Below are positions 26,690 to 35,024 of a stretch of DNA of 64,000 bases, piece after piece. Each line of letters opens with the position of its first letter. Position 1 is the stretch's first letter. The stretch comes from Flavicella sp965243265 (lineage in GTDB: Bacteria > Bacteroidota > Bacteroidia > Flavobacteriales > Flavobacteriaceae), in the NCBI GenBank assembly GCA_965243265.1, contig CBDEUL010000002.1:248001-312000 (forward strand), read 5' to 3'. The notes beneath the pieces are model-generated. The model was not told the DNA's origin. It worked only from the letters and a program-made list of their open reading frames with translations, and searched no databases. A program made the translations under genes and the position numbers.

Positions 26690-28129
26690 ATGGATTTATT
26701 AAAAATGAAACATCTTTTTTACGCTCTATTACTATTTGTAGTACAAGTGACCTCGGTACAAGCTCAAGATTCTAAACAACCTAATATTATACTTATTATG
26801 GCTGATGATTTAGGCTATGCTGGATTAAGTAGTTTTGGAGGTAAAGGAATTGCTACTCCCAACTTAGATAAATTAGCCAATTCAGGTGTAAAGTGTACTA
26901 ACTTTTACAGCAATAGTACTGTTTGCTCTCCTACAAGGGTTGCTTTATTAACAGGAAGGTATCAACAAAGAGTTGGACTAGATCATATTTACTATCACTG
27001 CTTAGACGATGATGGATTAGATCCTGAAGAAAATACCGTACTTGCTAAAGAATTGAAAAAAGCAGGATACCATACTGGAGCATTTGGTAAATGGCATTTA
27101 GGGTCTGGAGAAAAATACCAACCTAAAAACCACGGTTTTGATGAGTTTGTTGGTTTTTTAGACGGTAATATTGATTTTATATCTCATCACAACACTGAAA
27201 GTGAACCTGATTGGTGGGTAGATCATAAATTACAAAATCAAGAAGGATATGCTACTACTTTATTAAACAATGCTGCTGTAGATTTTATCGAAAATAATCA
27301 TAAAAAACCTTTTTTCTTATACTTACCTCATGCTGCTGTTCATGTTCCTATGCAAGGTCCTAATGACAAAGCTACTAGAACAGATGATTTTTATGCTTAT
27401 AGGATTGACCAACATTTTTCAGAGAAAGAATATATGAGACGTTATTCTGAAATGTTAAGCTCTATGGATGATGGTGTAGGTGAAATTGTAAATACTCTTG
27501 AAAAATACAATATTGATAAAAATACTTTGATTATTTTCCTTTCTGATAATGGTGGTGAAAAACTAGGAGTAAAACACGGAAAAGTAAACGGAAACAACCG
27601 AGGTCACAAAGTAACTATGTATGAAGGAGGAATCAAAGTGCCTGCCTTATTCTACTGGAAAGGAAAACTAGATTCTGGTACTGTAAACGATGAAGTTATG
27701 CTCTCTATGGATATTTTTCCTACAGTGCTAAAATTAGCTGGTGTAAAACCTAATAAAAAACAAAAGCCTGATGGTATTGACTTATGGGAAAGTTTAGAAA
27801 AAAACACTACGCTAAAAGAAAGAGACGTATTCTGGATGCATACAGAGCGTTTGGTTATGAGATCTGGAGATTTAAAACTTATTAGACAGAATGAAGGAGT
27901 AGAACTATATGACTTAGCAAAAGACCCTATGGAACAAAATGATCTTTCAAAGAAACAAGAATATACTTCTATAGTAAAGAAAATGGTTAAAGAAAGTGAC
28001 TCTTGGAAAAAATGTACAACTACAGGTGTACCATTAAAAAGAGAAATTGGAGTTTTTGTGAAGCCTGAATGGCCTTGTACACGTGATTTAAAAGCCTTTA
28101 ATAAAGGAAAAACTTGGAGAGACTTATAA
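26690..28129 (+). CDS. Secreted sulfatase, Cys-type (S1 family)
   Basis: The protein is 479 residues from the ATG at 26690. An internal ATG at 26705 (MKHLFYALLLFVVQ) gives a cleaner signal peptide and may be the real start. The alkaline-phosphatase-fold metal site opens with IILIMADDLGYAG near 34. The formylglycine motif is CSPTR in TVCSPTRVALLTGRYQQR near 79. GKWHLG near 133 and FLSDNGGEK near 284 complete the core. It should remove sulfate esters from a glycan in the periplasm or at the surface; the position attacked is not predictable. It forms a plus-strand pair with the FGE-like gene, converging on the main gene train. Confidence 0.93.
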   Translation: MDLLKMKHLFYALLLFVVQVTSVQAQDSKQPNIILIMADDLGYAGLSSFGGKGIATPNLDKLANSGVKCTNFYSNSTVCSPTRVALLTGRYQQRVGLDHIYYHCLDDDGLDPEENTVLAKELKKAGYHTGAFGKWHLGSGEKYQPKNHGFDEFVGFLDGNIDFISHHNTESEPDWWVDHKLQNQEGYATTLLNNAAVDFIENNHKKPFFLYLPHAAVHVPMQGPNDKATRTDDFYAYRIDQHFSEKEYMRRYSEMLSSMDDGVGEIVNTLEKYNIDKNTLIIFLSDNGGEKLGVKHGKVNGNNRGHKVTMYEGGIKVPALFYWKGKLDSGTVNDEVMLSMDIFPTVLKLAGVKPNKKQKPDGIDLWESLEKNTTLKERDVFWMHTERLVMRSGDLKLIRQNEGVELYDLAKDPMEQNDLSKKQEYTSIVKKMVKESDSWKKCTTTGVPLKREIGVFVKPEWPCTRDLKAFNKGKTWRDL

Positions 28130-28151
28130 TTTAAATCAATACACTATTAAA

Positions 28152-28185
28152 TAAAAAAGGTTCTGAAATTTCAGAACCTTTTTTA
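28152..28185. terminator. Bidirectional terminator between convergent sulfatase and serine hydrolase genes
   Basis: A perfect 20-nt palindrome (GGTTCTGAAA and its complement, 28159-28178) is flanked by an A-run and a T-run, so it can stop transcripts from both sides. It ends both the plus-strand sulfatase unit and the long minus-strand train. Confidence 0.9.
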
Positions 28186-28204
28186 TTTTCAAAATAGCTG
28201 AGAA

Positions 28205-29416
28205 TTATTTAGTGTCAGCTACTACAGGAATTACTACTTCTTCTAAAAATTCAAATGGTCTTCTAGATCCATAACTTGTAAAAACTGCTACAGTATTTAA
28301 ATCTGGAACACTAAATATAAACTGTCCTCCAGCCCCTCTACATGAATTTATTTCATATTCTTTTCCTTTATAGGTAATATAATGTGTCCACCAAAAGTAA
28401 CCGTACTTATTATCTCCGTTATCTACATGATCTCCATTTGCTGCATTTACCCACTCTTTACTTAGGATACGCTTTCCGTTGTATTCTCCTTCATTCAAAC
28501 ATAACATTCCTACCTTTAACATATCTCTAGAACGCAAAGTCATACCTGCTGCAGCTTTTGTTAAACCGTTAGGTCCTATTCCAAAAGAATAATTTGTGAT
28601 TCCCATAGGACCAAAAAGATACTCATCTACAAAGTCTATCATATTATATCCTGTTGTATTCTTCAATATCTTTACCATCATGTTTGGATCTTCTCCTTTG
28701 TACTTGTAAACAGTTCCTGGCTCTAATGTTTTTGAGTGCACCAATACTTCTTCGGTTAACTTACTAACATCTATCTTTCTCATATCAAAGTCTTCCTTAG
28801 AAAGCTTAATTCCAGAACGCATCGTCAATGCGTCTTTAATTTTTATTTTCTTAGTATTTTCTGAAAGTTTAGACGGGTCTATTTCTGGCAAATATTTTAA
28901 AACAGGGTCTTCTACACTCTCTATTTTCCCTTGATCTTTCGCTATTCCTATGGCATACGACGTAATACTTTTTGTAATAGACATTTGATAGTGAGGTATT
29001 TCCTGTCTTGCATACCCAAAATACTCCTCAAGAACCAACTTACCATCTGTGTACAATAAAAAGCTATCCACACTTCCTTGTTTCTTAAGTTTCCTTTCTG
29101 GGGTACCACTATCTATTTTTCCCTTATAAATCTGATTGTCTTTTTCAATACTATTTAAAGTAGCTACTAAAGGTTGTATATCCAACCCTAATTTCTTTGC
29201 ATCTCCTACTTTTATACCATCCTTCAAGTCCTTAGGCACTGTATAACCTACCTCTCCTCTATTTAAAAAACCTTGGGACTTATCAATTAACTCTTTTGAT
29301 TTTTTTGATGAAACAGCAACTTCTGCATCTACACCATCATTGTGCTTTTGAGCCGAAACATTTGTAAAAACCCCCAACGAAACAATTGCTAAGGTTATAA
29401 ATTTTAATTTTCTCAT
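28205..29416 (-). CDS. Serine hydrolase, beta-lactamase (class C/AmpC-like) fold
   Basis: The 403-residue exported protein (signal peptide about 1-22, ending VSAQ) has the penicillin-binding-protein/esterase fold. The nucleophile motif SxxK is SITK in YQMSITKSITSYAIG near 145-160. The tyrosine motif region is YKYKGEDPNMMVKIL near 240, and a late SCRGAGGQFIFSVP segment near 355 lies where the KTG-like strand is expected. Such proteins act as esterases or peptidases rather than true beta-lactamases when they sit among glycan genes. Here the gene closes the train, 26 nt after a sulfatase, so an esterase role on the polysaccharide is plausible but unproven. Confidence 0.85.
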   Translation of the reverse strand: MRKLKFITLAIVSLGVFTNVSAQKHNDGVDAEVAVSSKKSKELIDKSQGFLNRGEVGYTVPKDLKDGIKVGDAKKLGLDIQPLVATLNSIEKDNQIYKGKIDSGTPERKLKKQGSVDSFLLYTDGKLVLEEYFGYARQEIPHYQMSITKSITSYAIGIAKDQGKIESVEDPVLKYLPEIDPSKLSENTKKIKIKDALTMRSGIKLSKEDFDMRKIDVSKLTEEVLVHSKTLEPGTVYKYKGEDPNMMVKILKNTTGYNMIDFVDEYLFGPMGITNYSFGIGPNGLTKAAAGMTLRSRDMLKVGMLCLNEGEYNGKRILSKEWVNAANGDHVDNGDNKYGYFWWTHYITYKGKEYEINSCRGAGGQFIFSVPDLNTVAVFTSYGSRRPFEFLEEVVIPVVADTK

Positions 29417-29442
29417 TATCCTGTTTGTTTATATTATTCTTT

Positions 29443-30972
29443 CTACTTTTTCTTTTTCTTTGCCTTATTCTTAGCTTTCTGCTGTTGCTTATGTCTTATT
29501 TCTTCTATCTGCTCTTGTGGCATTAATGAAGTCTTTTTTGGAAATTCGTTTTCTAAAATTTCAAGCCTTTTATCTGCGTCATTCATAGCGTCAAACAAAG
29601 AAAGTGATGGATCTTTTTTCTCTACCATCCAAGCTCTTAATTTCTTTTTATAATCTTGAATAATAGCCGTATACTTAGGATCATTAATCAAGTTTTTTAC
29701 TCCATCTGGATCATTCTTCACATCAAAAAACTCTTCCGCTACACGATAACGATATAGCTGTACCCAATCATCATATTCTGTTCTTTTTTGCTTTTCAATA
29801 TCTTTAAGAATTTCTCCTTCATTTGCACAAGCATATCGAACACCTGTTGCTCCCCAACCATTAAAAACATATCTATATTCTTTAGTTCCGTAAGAACGTA
29901 TTGGTGTTGCAGTACCTCCGATTTTATAATCTATTTCTCCAATAGAAAAATCTCTTCCTTCTTGTTTCTCTCCTTTCAACAATGATAAAATAGATTTCCC
30001 ATCAAATTTTTGGTCTACTTTAATACCTGTTGCTTCTAAAAATGTTGGAAAGATATCTGCCTCTGTTATCATATGCTCTGTATCTATCAACCCTTTTTTC
30101 ATATGACCTGGGTAATGTACATAAAAAGGTGTTTTAGTACTGCATACATAAGAGTTTGCCTTTGCAAATGGGAATGGTGATCCATTATCTGATAAAACTA
30201 TTATTATTGAATTTTCATATACATCTAACTCCTTTATAACTTTTATCACTGCTCCAAAAGTATCATCAAAACGGCGTACTGAATTGTAATAATGACTCAA
30301 TTCTTTCTTAACCTGATCTGTAGGAGGTAAATAAGCTGGTACTTCTACCTCATCAACCGTAAATATTTTTGAAGGGTCTTCAGCTCCTTTTTTCTTTTTA
30401 CCATTTGGATCATGAAATCCTCTATGTGGATCGTGAGAATTGATCATAAAATAAAATGGTTTATTTTCACTTTTAGCTCTTTCTATAAATATTTTTGCAT
30501 TTTCAGAATACTTTTTTGGGCTTCTTCCTGCTCCTAAATCACCATAATCAACCATAAAATCCCATGTATATCCCATAGGTGGTGTTGAGTGACTTACTTT
30601 TCCTAGAATAGCTGTTAAATATCCATTATCTTGAAACGTTTCCATAGCAGTTGCTACATCTTTTTTCTTATGTATAAATCCCATCATTCCACTTGAAACA
30701 CCGTACAATCCTGTAGCCATAATAGATCTACTTGGTTGACAAATAGGTGTAACTGTATGTCCTTCCATAAATTGTACACCTTCCTTCGCAAATTTATCCA
30801 TTTGAGGTGTTAAGTCTGGAATATCTCTCCCAAAAGAATTTACTGCCTCATACCCTAAATCATCAGCTGTAATTAAGACAACATTTAGAGGTGTTTTGTT
30901 TTTTTGAGAAAAGCTACTCAAAGAAACAAATACTACTATCAAAAAAGCTATTTTAAATTTCAAAGTACCCAT
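29443..30972 (-). CDS. Secreted sulfatase, Cys-type, N-sulfoglucosamine-sulfohydrolase-like, with lysine-rich tail
   Basis: The 509-residue protein has a signal peptide to about 23 (SLSSFSQ). VVLITADDLGYEAVNSFG near 32 holds the metal-binding aspartates. The formylglycine motif is CQPSR in TPICQPSRSIMATGLYG near 78. NSHDPHRGF near 178 and VLSDNGSPFPFAK near 258 follow. This pattern resembles sulfatases of the SGSH/heparan-N-sulfatase type, which also include exo-acting O-sulfatases, so specificity is open. The last 20 residues are extremely basic (KNKAKKKKK at the end). It starts 60 nt after the previous sulfatase, beyond a hairpin. Confidence 0.92.
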   Translation of the reverse strand: MGTLKFKIAFLIVVFVSLSSFSQKNKTPLNVVLITADDLGYEAVNSFGRDIPDLTPQMDKFAKEGVQFMEGHTVTPICQPSRSIMATGLYGVSSGMMGFIHKKKDVATAMETFQDNGYLTAILGKVSHSTPPMGYTWDFMVDYGDLGAGRSPKKYSENAKIFIERAKSENKPFYFMINSHDPHRGFHDPNGKKKKGAEDPSKIFTVDEVEVPAYLPPTDQVKKELSHYYNSVRRFDDTFGAVIKVIKELDVYENSIIIVLSDNGSPFPFAKANSYVCSTKTPFYVHYPGHMKKGLIDTEHMITEADIFPTFLEATGIKVDQKFDGKSILSLLKGEKQEGRDFSIGEIDYKIGGTATPIRSYGTKEYRYVFNGWGATGVRYACANEGEILKDIEKQKRTEYDDWVQLYRYRVAEEFFDVKNDPDGVKNLINDPKYTAIIQDYKKKLRAWMVEKKDPSLSLFDAMNDADKRLEILENEFPKKTSLMPQEQIEEIRHKQQQKAKNKAKKKKK

Positions 30973-31014
30973 ATTCTTCTTTTAATTTATTTAATAATTC
31001 TTATCCCTTTTTAC

Positions 31015-31047
31015 AAAAAAGTAAGTAGTGAACTACTTACTTTTTTT
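31015..31047 (-). terminator. Hairpin terminator overlapping the stop of the upstream sulfatase
   Basis: On the minus strand AAGTAAGTAGT and ACTACTTACTT pair around a 2-nt TC loop, followed by T residues. The left arm contains the last codons and the TAG stop of the gene ending at 31033. It would reduce transcription of the two downstream genes. Confidence 0.7.
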
Positions 31048-32652
31048 GTTTTTTTTGTTTTTTCTTTTTTTATGCCCTTTTTCTGAAGTTTTACCATGAC
31101 CTGGTTTTATATTTCCTAAATAAGGAGCTACAAAATGTTCTTCTGGTACTTCGTATTTTTTTCTTTGAGTTATCAAATCTGCCTTTAATTCTCCAATTAA
31201 AGATTGATATTTATCATTTCTATATAAATTATTTACTTCATTCGGATCTTCTTCCAAATCATAAAATTCAAAAGCATTGTCTGTATAAAAATTAATCAAT
31301 TTATATCGAGATGTTCTAACTCCATCATGCCTAGGCACATTGTGTTTTCCATGATCGTAATAATGATAATATACAGATTCCATTTGTTTATGATCTTCTC
31401 CTGTAATTAAATCTTGCTTGACAGAAACTCCTTGCATATCCTTAGGTATTGTTAAACCTGCTGCATCTAAAATTGTAGGTCCCAGATCTAAATTTTGAAC
31501 CATTGAAGTAACTCGTGTTCCTTCTTTAATTTCTGCTGGCCAACGCATTAAAATTGGCATTTTAACACCATCTTCATACATAAATCTCTTTTCAGCAAAT
31601 CCATGTTGCCCTGTAAAGTAACTCTGATCCGATGCGTATACAACTATTGTGTTTTCTTTAAGTTTTATATTCTCATCTAAATATTTAAGTATCCTTCCTA
31701 CATTTTCATCAATTCCATCTACACAAGCTAAATAGTCTTTAATAAAAAGTTGATAACCATAACTCCTTTTCTGTTTGTCTGAACTTAACTTTCCTGCTTT
31801 TGCTAACTCTCTTTCTCTTAGAGTTTCATCATCTCTATGTTCATGCCACTCTTTTCTCTGCTCATCAGTCATTCTATTTAAATAGATGTTTTTAGAGAAA
31901 TCTTGTTCTTCGTACAATTTTCCTGGCCTATAGGGAACATTCATCCAAGCATTTTCTGCATAAGGTTCTCTTGTTTTAAAATTGTCATGCAAGGTTTCTG
32001 GTTCTGGAATTGTTACTCCATCGTACTTATCCAAAAAACGAAAGGCTGGCATTCTAGGAACATGCGTAGCCTTAAAATGAACGAATAAACAAAATGGGTC
32101 TTTAGAGTTTTCTTCTAACCAAGAAAGTGCATTATTTGTAATAATATCTGTTGAATGCCCTTCTTCTACAACGTTTTCGTTGTTAGACGTTAAAAAACTC
32201 GGATTGTAATAAAATCCTTGTCCTCCTGCTCCTGTCAATATTTTCCACGAAGTAAAAGAATCTCCTGGATTTGATTTTAAATGCCATTTTCCAATAAGTA
32301 CTGTTTGATACCCTGCGTTCTTTAAAACTCTTGGAAATGTAGTTTGTGTATTGTCATAATCAAAACCATTTCCCATTACTCCATGTTTATGACTGTGTTT
32401 TCCTGTTAAAATAGTAGCTCTACTTGGTCCACAAATAGAATTTGCATTAAACCCGTTTAACATAATAGCTCCTTCATTTGCTATTCTATCTATATTGGGT
32501 GTTGTATTTAAACCTGATCCATATGCTCCAATAGTTCTATTGGCATGATCATCAGCCATAATGAAAATAACATTTGGCCTTTGTGTCTCTTGAGCATAGG
32601 TTTTCATTAGCCCTATAACTAAAATAAGTGCTAAACTATAATATAACCTCAT
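31033..32652 (-). CDS. Secreted sulfatase, Cys-type, with lysine-rich C-terminal tail
   Basis: The 539-residue protein has a signal peptide to about 21 (MKTYAQ). The metal site is FIMADDHANRTIGAYG near 30-45, and the formylglycine motif is CGPSR in NSICGPSRATILTGKHSHKHG near 73. IGKWHLKSNPGD near 120, VYASDQSYFTGQHG near 340 and KRFMYEDGVKMPILMRWP near 358 are conserved core elements. The build resembles GlcNAc-6-sulfatase/choline-sulfatase-like S1 subfamilies. The C-terminus is a basic tail (KGHKKRKNKKNKKSK). The coding strand there is almost pure A, so the frame should be checked in raw reads. A paralogue with similar layout is encoded at 37781-39403. Confidence 0.92.
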   Translation of the reverse strand: MRLYYSLALILVIGLMKTYAQETQRPNVIFIMADDHANRTIGAYGSGLNTTPNIDRIANEGAIMLNGFNANSICGPSRATILTGKHSHKHGVMGNGFDYDNTQTTFPRVLKNAGYQTVLIGKWHLKSNPGDSFTSWKILTGAGGQGFYYNPSFLTSNNENVVEEGHSTDIITNNALSWLEENSKDPFCLFVHFKATHVPRMPAFRFLDKYDGVTIPEPETLHDNFKTREPYAENAWMNVPYRPGKLYEEQDFSKNIYLNRMTDEQRKEWHEHRDDETLRERELAKAGKLSSDKQKRSYGYQLFIKDYLACVDGIDENVGRILKYLDENIKLKENTIVVYASDQSYFTGQHGFAEKRFMYEDGVKMPILMRWPAEIKEGTRVTSMVQNLDLGPTILDAAGLTIPKDMQGVSVKQDLITGEDHKQMESVYYHYYDHGKHNVPRHDGVRTSRYKLINFYTDNAFEFYDLEEDPNEVNNLYRNDKYQSLIGELKADLITQRKKYEVPEEHFVAPYLGNIKPGHGKTSEKGHKKRKNKKNKKSK

Positions 32653-32664
32653 TCTTTATCCTTT

Positions 32665-32713
32665 AAAAAAGGCAACTTCTTTTCCTAAACTTAGGAAGAA
32701 AAATTGCCTTTTT
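32665..32713 (-). terminator. Terminator-like hairpin inside the gene train, after GH3
   Basis: On the minus strand AAAAAGGCAA and TTGCCTTTTTT form the outer stem, and an inner stem (TTCCTAA/TTAGGAA) stacks within it, ending in a T-run. It lies in the 78-nt gap between the GH3 gene and the next sulfatase gene. Confidence 0.75.
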
Positions 32714-32730
32714 GTATTTATTCCTAATTC

Positions 32731-35019
32731 TTATTTAAATTCAAATGACTCTGTTAAGCGCACATTAGAATCTGTTCCTATACCTACTTTGAAAGCTCCT
32801 TTTTCTGATACAAAATTCATATCTAAGTCATAAAACTTCAATGTTTCTTCAGTGATTTCAAAAGTAACCGTTTTTGACGTTCCTTTTTTGATAAAGACTT
32901 TTTCAAATCCTTTCAATTCTTTTACTGGACGTGTTACACTTCCTACTAAATCTCTAATGTATAATTGTACAACTTCTTCTCCATCGTAATCTCCTGTATT
33001 ACTAACTTCTACTGAAACTGTAATCCCTTTATCTTTTGTTACTGTAGTTCCACTTAAAGTTAACTTAGAGTACTCAAAGTTTGTATAACTCAATCCATAT
33101 CCAAATGCATACAACGGTGTATTTGGGTTGTCTAAATACATAGATTTGTATGTATTAACCTTAACATTAGGTTTGATTGGACGCCCTGTATTTTTCATGT
33201 TGTAGTAGATCGGTACTTGTCCTAATGATCTAGGGAAAGTAAGTGGTAATTTCGCTGATGGATTTGCATCTCCAAAAACAATATCTGCAATTGCATGACC
33301 TCCCATAGTACCTGGGAACCAAGCTTCTAAAATTGCATCCATATTTTGGTCTTCCCACTCAAGAGTTAATGGTCTTCCGTTTAATAATACTAACACTACT
33401 GGCTTTTTAAGTTTTAATAATTCTGCCAATAATTCTTTTTGATTACCTGGTAAATCTAAATCTGTTCTACAAGAAGCTTCTCCTGACATATTTTGCATTT
33501 CTCCCATAGCTGCAACAATTACATCTGCTTTTTTAGCTGCTGCAATAGCTGCTTTAAATCCACTTCTATCAGAAGCATCTGAACGCTTCATATAACGCGT
33601 TAACTTTGTTCCTTGAGCATAAATTACATTCTCTTTTCCAATTTTTTCTTGGAATCCTTCTAATACAGTTACTGGATCATCTGTATGTTTTCCAGCTCCT
33701 GACCAAGAACCAATCATATCTCTTTCTGAATTTCCTAAAGGCCCTATTAAAGCTACTTTTTGTGTTTTTGCTAAAGGAAGTGTTTGTTTCTCATTTTTCA
33801 ATAAAACAATTGACTTTCTAGCAACATCTCTAGCTGCTTCTAAATTTTCTTCAGACATTACATATTTGTCTTGTCTTTCTATATCACTATATCTATAAGG
33901 ATCTTCAAATAACCCTAAAGCATATTTTAATTCTAATACTCTTCTAACAGCAGTATCTAACTGAGTCATAGAAACAGAACCTTCTTCAATTAAAGCTTTT
34001 AAATGCTTTAAGTATACTTCTCCTTGCAAGTCCATATCTACACCTGCATCCATCGCTAATTTTACAGCTTCTTTTTTATCTGCAACTACTCCATGAGGAA
34101 CCATCTCATTAATAGATTGGTAATCTGTAACTACAAATCCTTTAAAATCCCACTCGTCTCTTAAAATATCTTTTAACAGGTATTTGTTTCCTGTTGCTGG
34201 TATTCCATTTAACTCATTAAAAGAAGTCATAAAACTAGCTACTCCAGCATCTATAGTAGCTTTAAATGGTGGTAAATATGTAGTTCTTAATTCTCTTTCT
34301 GAAATATCTACAGTATGGTAATCTCTACCTGCTTGTGCTCCTCCATATGCTGCGTAATGCTTAGCACATGCCAATACTGTATTTGTTGCTTTTAAATCAT
34401 CTCCTTGAAATCCACGTACTCTCGCTTTGGCTACTTCACATCCGTAAAAAACATCTTCTCCAGATCCTTCAGAAACACGTCCCCATCTTGGATCACGAGA
34501 TACATCAACCATTGGTGCAAAAGTCCAATGCAATCCTTCTGCAGAAGCTTCTATAGCAGCAATTCTTGCTCCCAATTCAATAGCTTCTAAGTCAAACGTT
34601 GCTGCTTCTCCCAAAGAAATTGGAAAAATTGTCTTATGTCCGTGAATTACATCGTATCCAAATAATAAAGGAATTCCTAAACGTGTTTCTTCAACAGCTT
34701 TTTTCTGAAGAGCTTTTGTAAATCTTGCTCCATATGCATTAAAAATGTTACCTACCTTACCTTCTCTAATTAATTTTTCATAATTCTTATTAACAGAAGG
34801 TCCCGTAACATCTCTTGTACTAGTTAATAAATTGGTTTGCCCTATTTTTTCATCAATAGTCATTACTGACAATAATGAGTCTATTTTGGCATTCATTTTA
34901 ACCACATCTACCTTCCAACTTGTTGGCTTTTCATTTACCTTTTGTTGTTTTGAGTCTACACAAGACAGCATTAGTGCAGACATACAGGCTAATGCTAATA
35001 CATTTTTTATTCTCTTCAT
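32731..35019 (-). CDS. GH3 family beta-glucosidase-like lipoprotein
   Basis: The 762-residue protein has a lipoprotein signal with cysteine in ALMLSCVDS near residue 20. The GH3 N-terminal barrel spans about 45-370 and shows PLLFGYDVIHGHKTIFPI and FAPMVDVSRDPRWGRVSEG. The catalytic nucleophile is the aspartate in KGFVVTDYQSINE near 295. The GH3 C-terminal domain spans about 405-640 (AAMGEMQNMSGEASCRTDLDLP), and a fibronectin III-like domain ends the protein. The BglX-like layout predicts release of glucose (or a related sugar) from beta-linked oligosaccharides in the periplasm. It starts 5 nt after the GH144-like gene; GH3 beside GH144 is known from beta-1,2-glucan loci. Confidence 0.94.
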   Translation of the reverse strand: MKRIKNVLALACMSALMLSCVDSKQQKVNEKPTSWKVDVVKMNAKIDSLLSVMTIDEKIGQTNLLTSTRDVTGPSVNKNYEKLIREGKVGNIFNAYGARFTKALQKKAVEETRLGIPLLFGYDVIHGHKTIFPISLGEAATFDLEAIELGARIAAIEASAEGLHWTFAPMVDVSRDPRWGRVSEGSGEDVFYGCEVAKARVRGFQGDDLKATNTVLACAKHYAAYGGAQAGRDYHTVDISERELRTTYLPPFKATIDAGVASFMTSFNELNGIPATGNKYLLKDILRDEWDFKGFVVTDYQSINEMVPHGVVADKKEAVKLAMDAGVDMDLQGEVYLKHLKALIEEGSVSMTQLDTAVRRVLELKYALGLFEDPYRYSDIERQDKYVMSEENLEAARDVARKSIVLLKNEKQTLPLAKTQKVALIGPLGNSERDMIGSWSGAGKHTDDPVTVLEGFQEKIGKENVIYAQGTKLTRYMKRSDASDRSGFKAAIAAAKKADVIVAAMGEMQNMSGEASCRTDLDLPGNQKELLAELLKLKKPVVLVLLNGRPLTLEWEDQNMDAILEAWFPGTMGGHAIADIVFGDANPSAKLPLTFPRSLGQVPIYYNMKNTGRPIKPNVKVNTYKSMYLDNPNTPLYAFGYGLSYTNFEYSKLTLSGTTVTKDKGITVSVEVSNTGDYDGEEVVQLYIRDLVGSVTRPVKELKGFEKVFIKKGTSKTVTFEITEETLKFYDLDMNFVSEKGAFKVGIGTDSNVRLTESFEFK

Positions 35020-35024
35020 TTTAT

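Noticed and set aside
28205..29416. Serine hydrolase considered as an antibiotic-resistance beta-lactamase
   Set aside because: It has SxxK but atypical further motifs and ends a glycan-utilisation gene train, so an esterase or related role is more likely.
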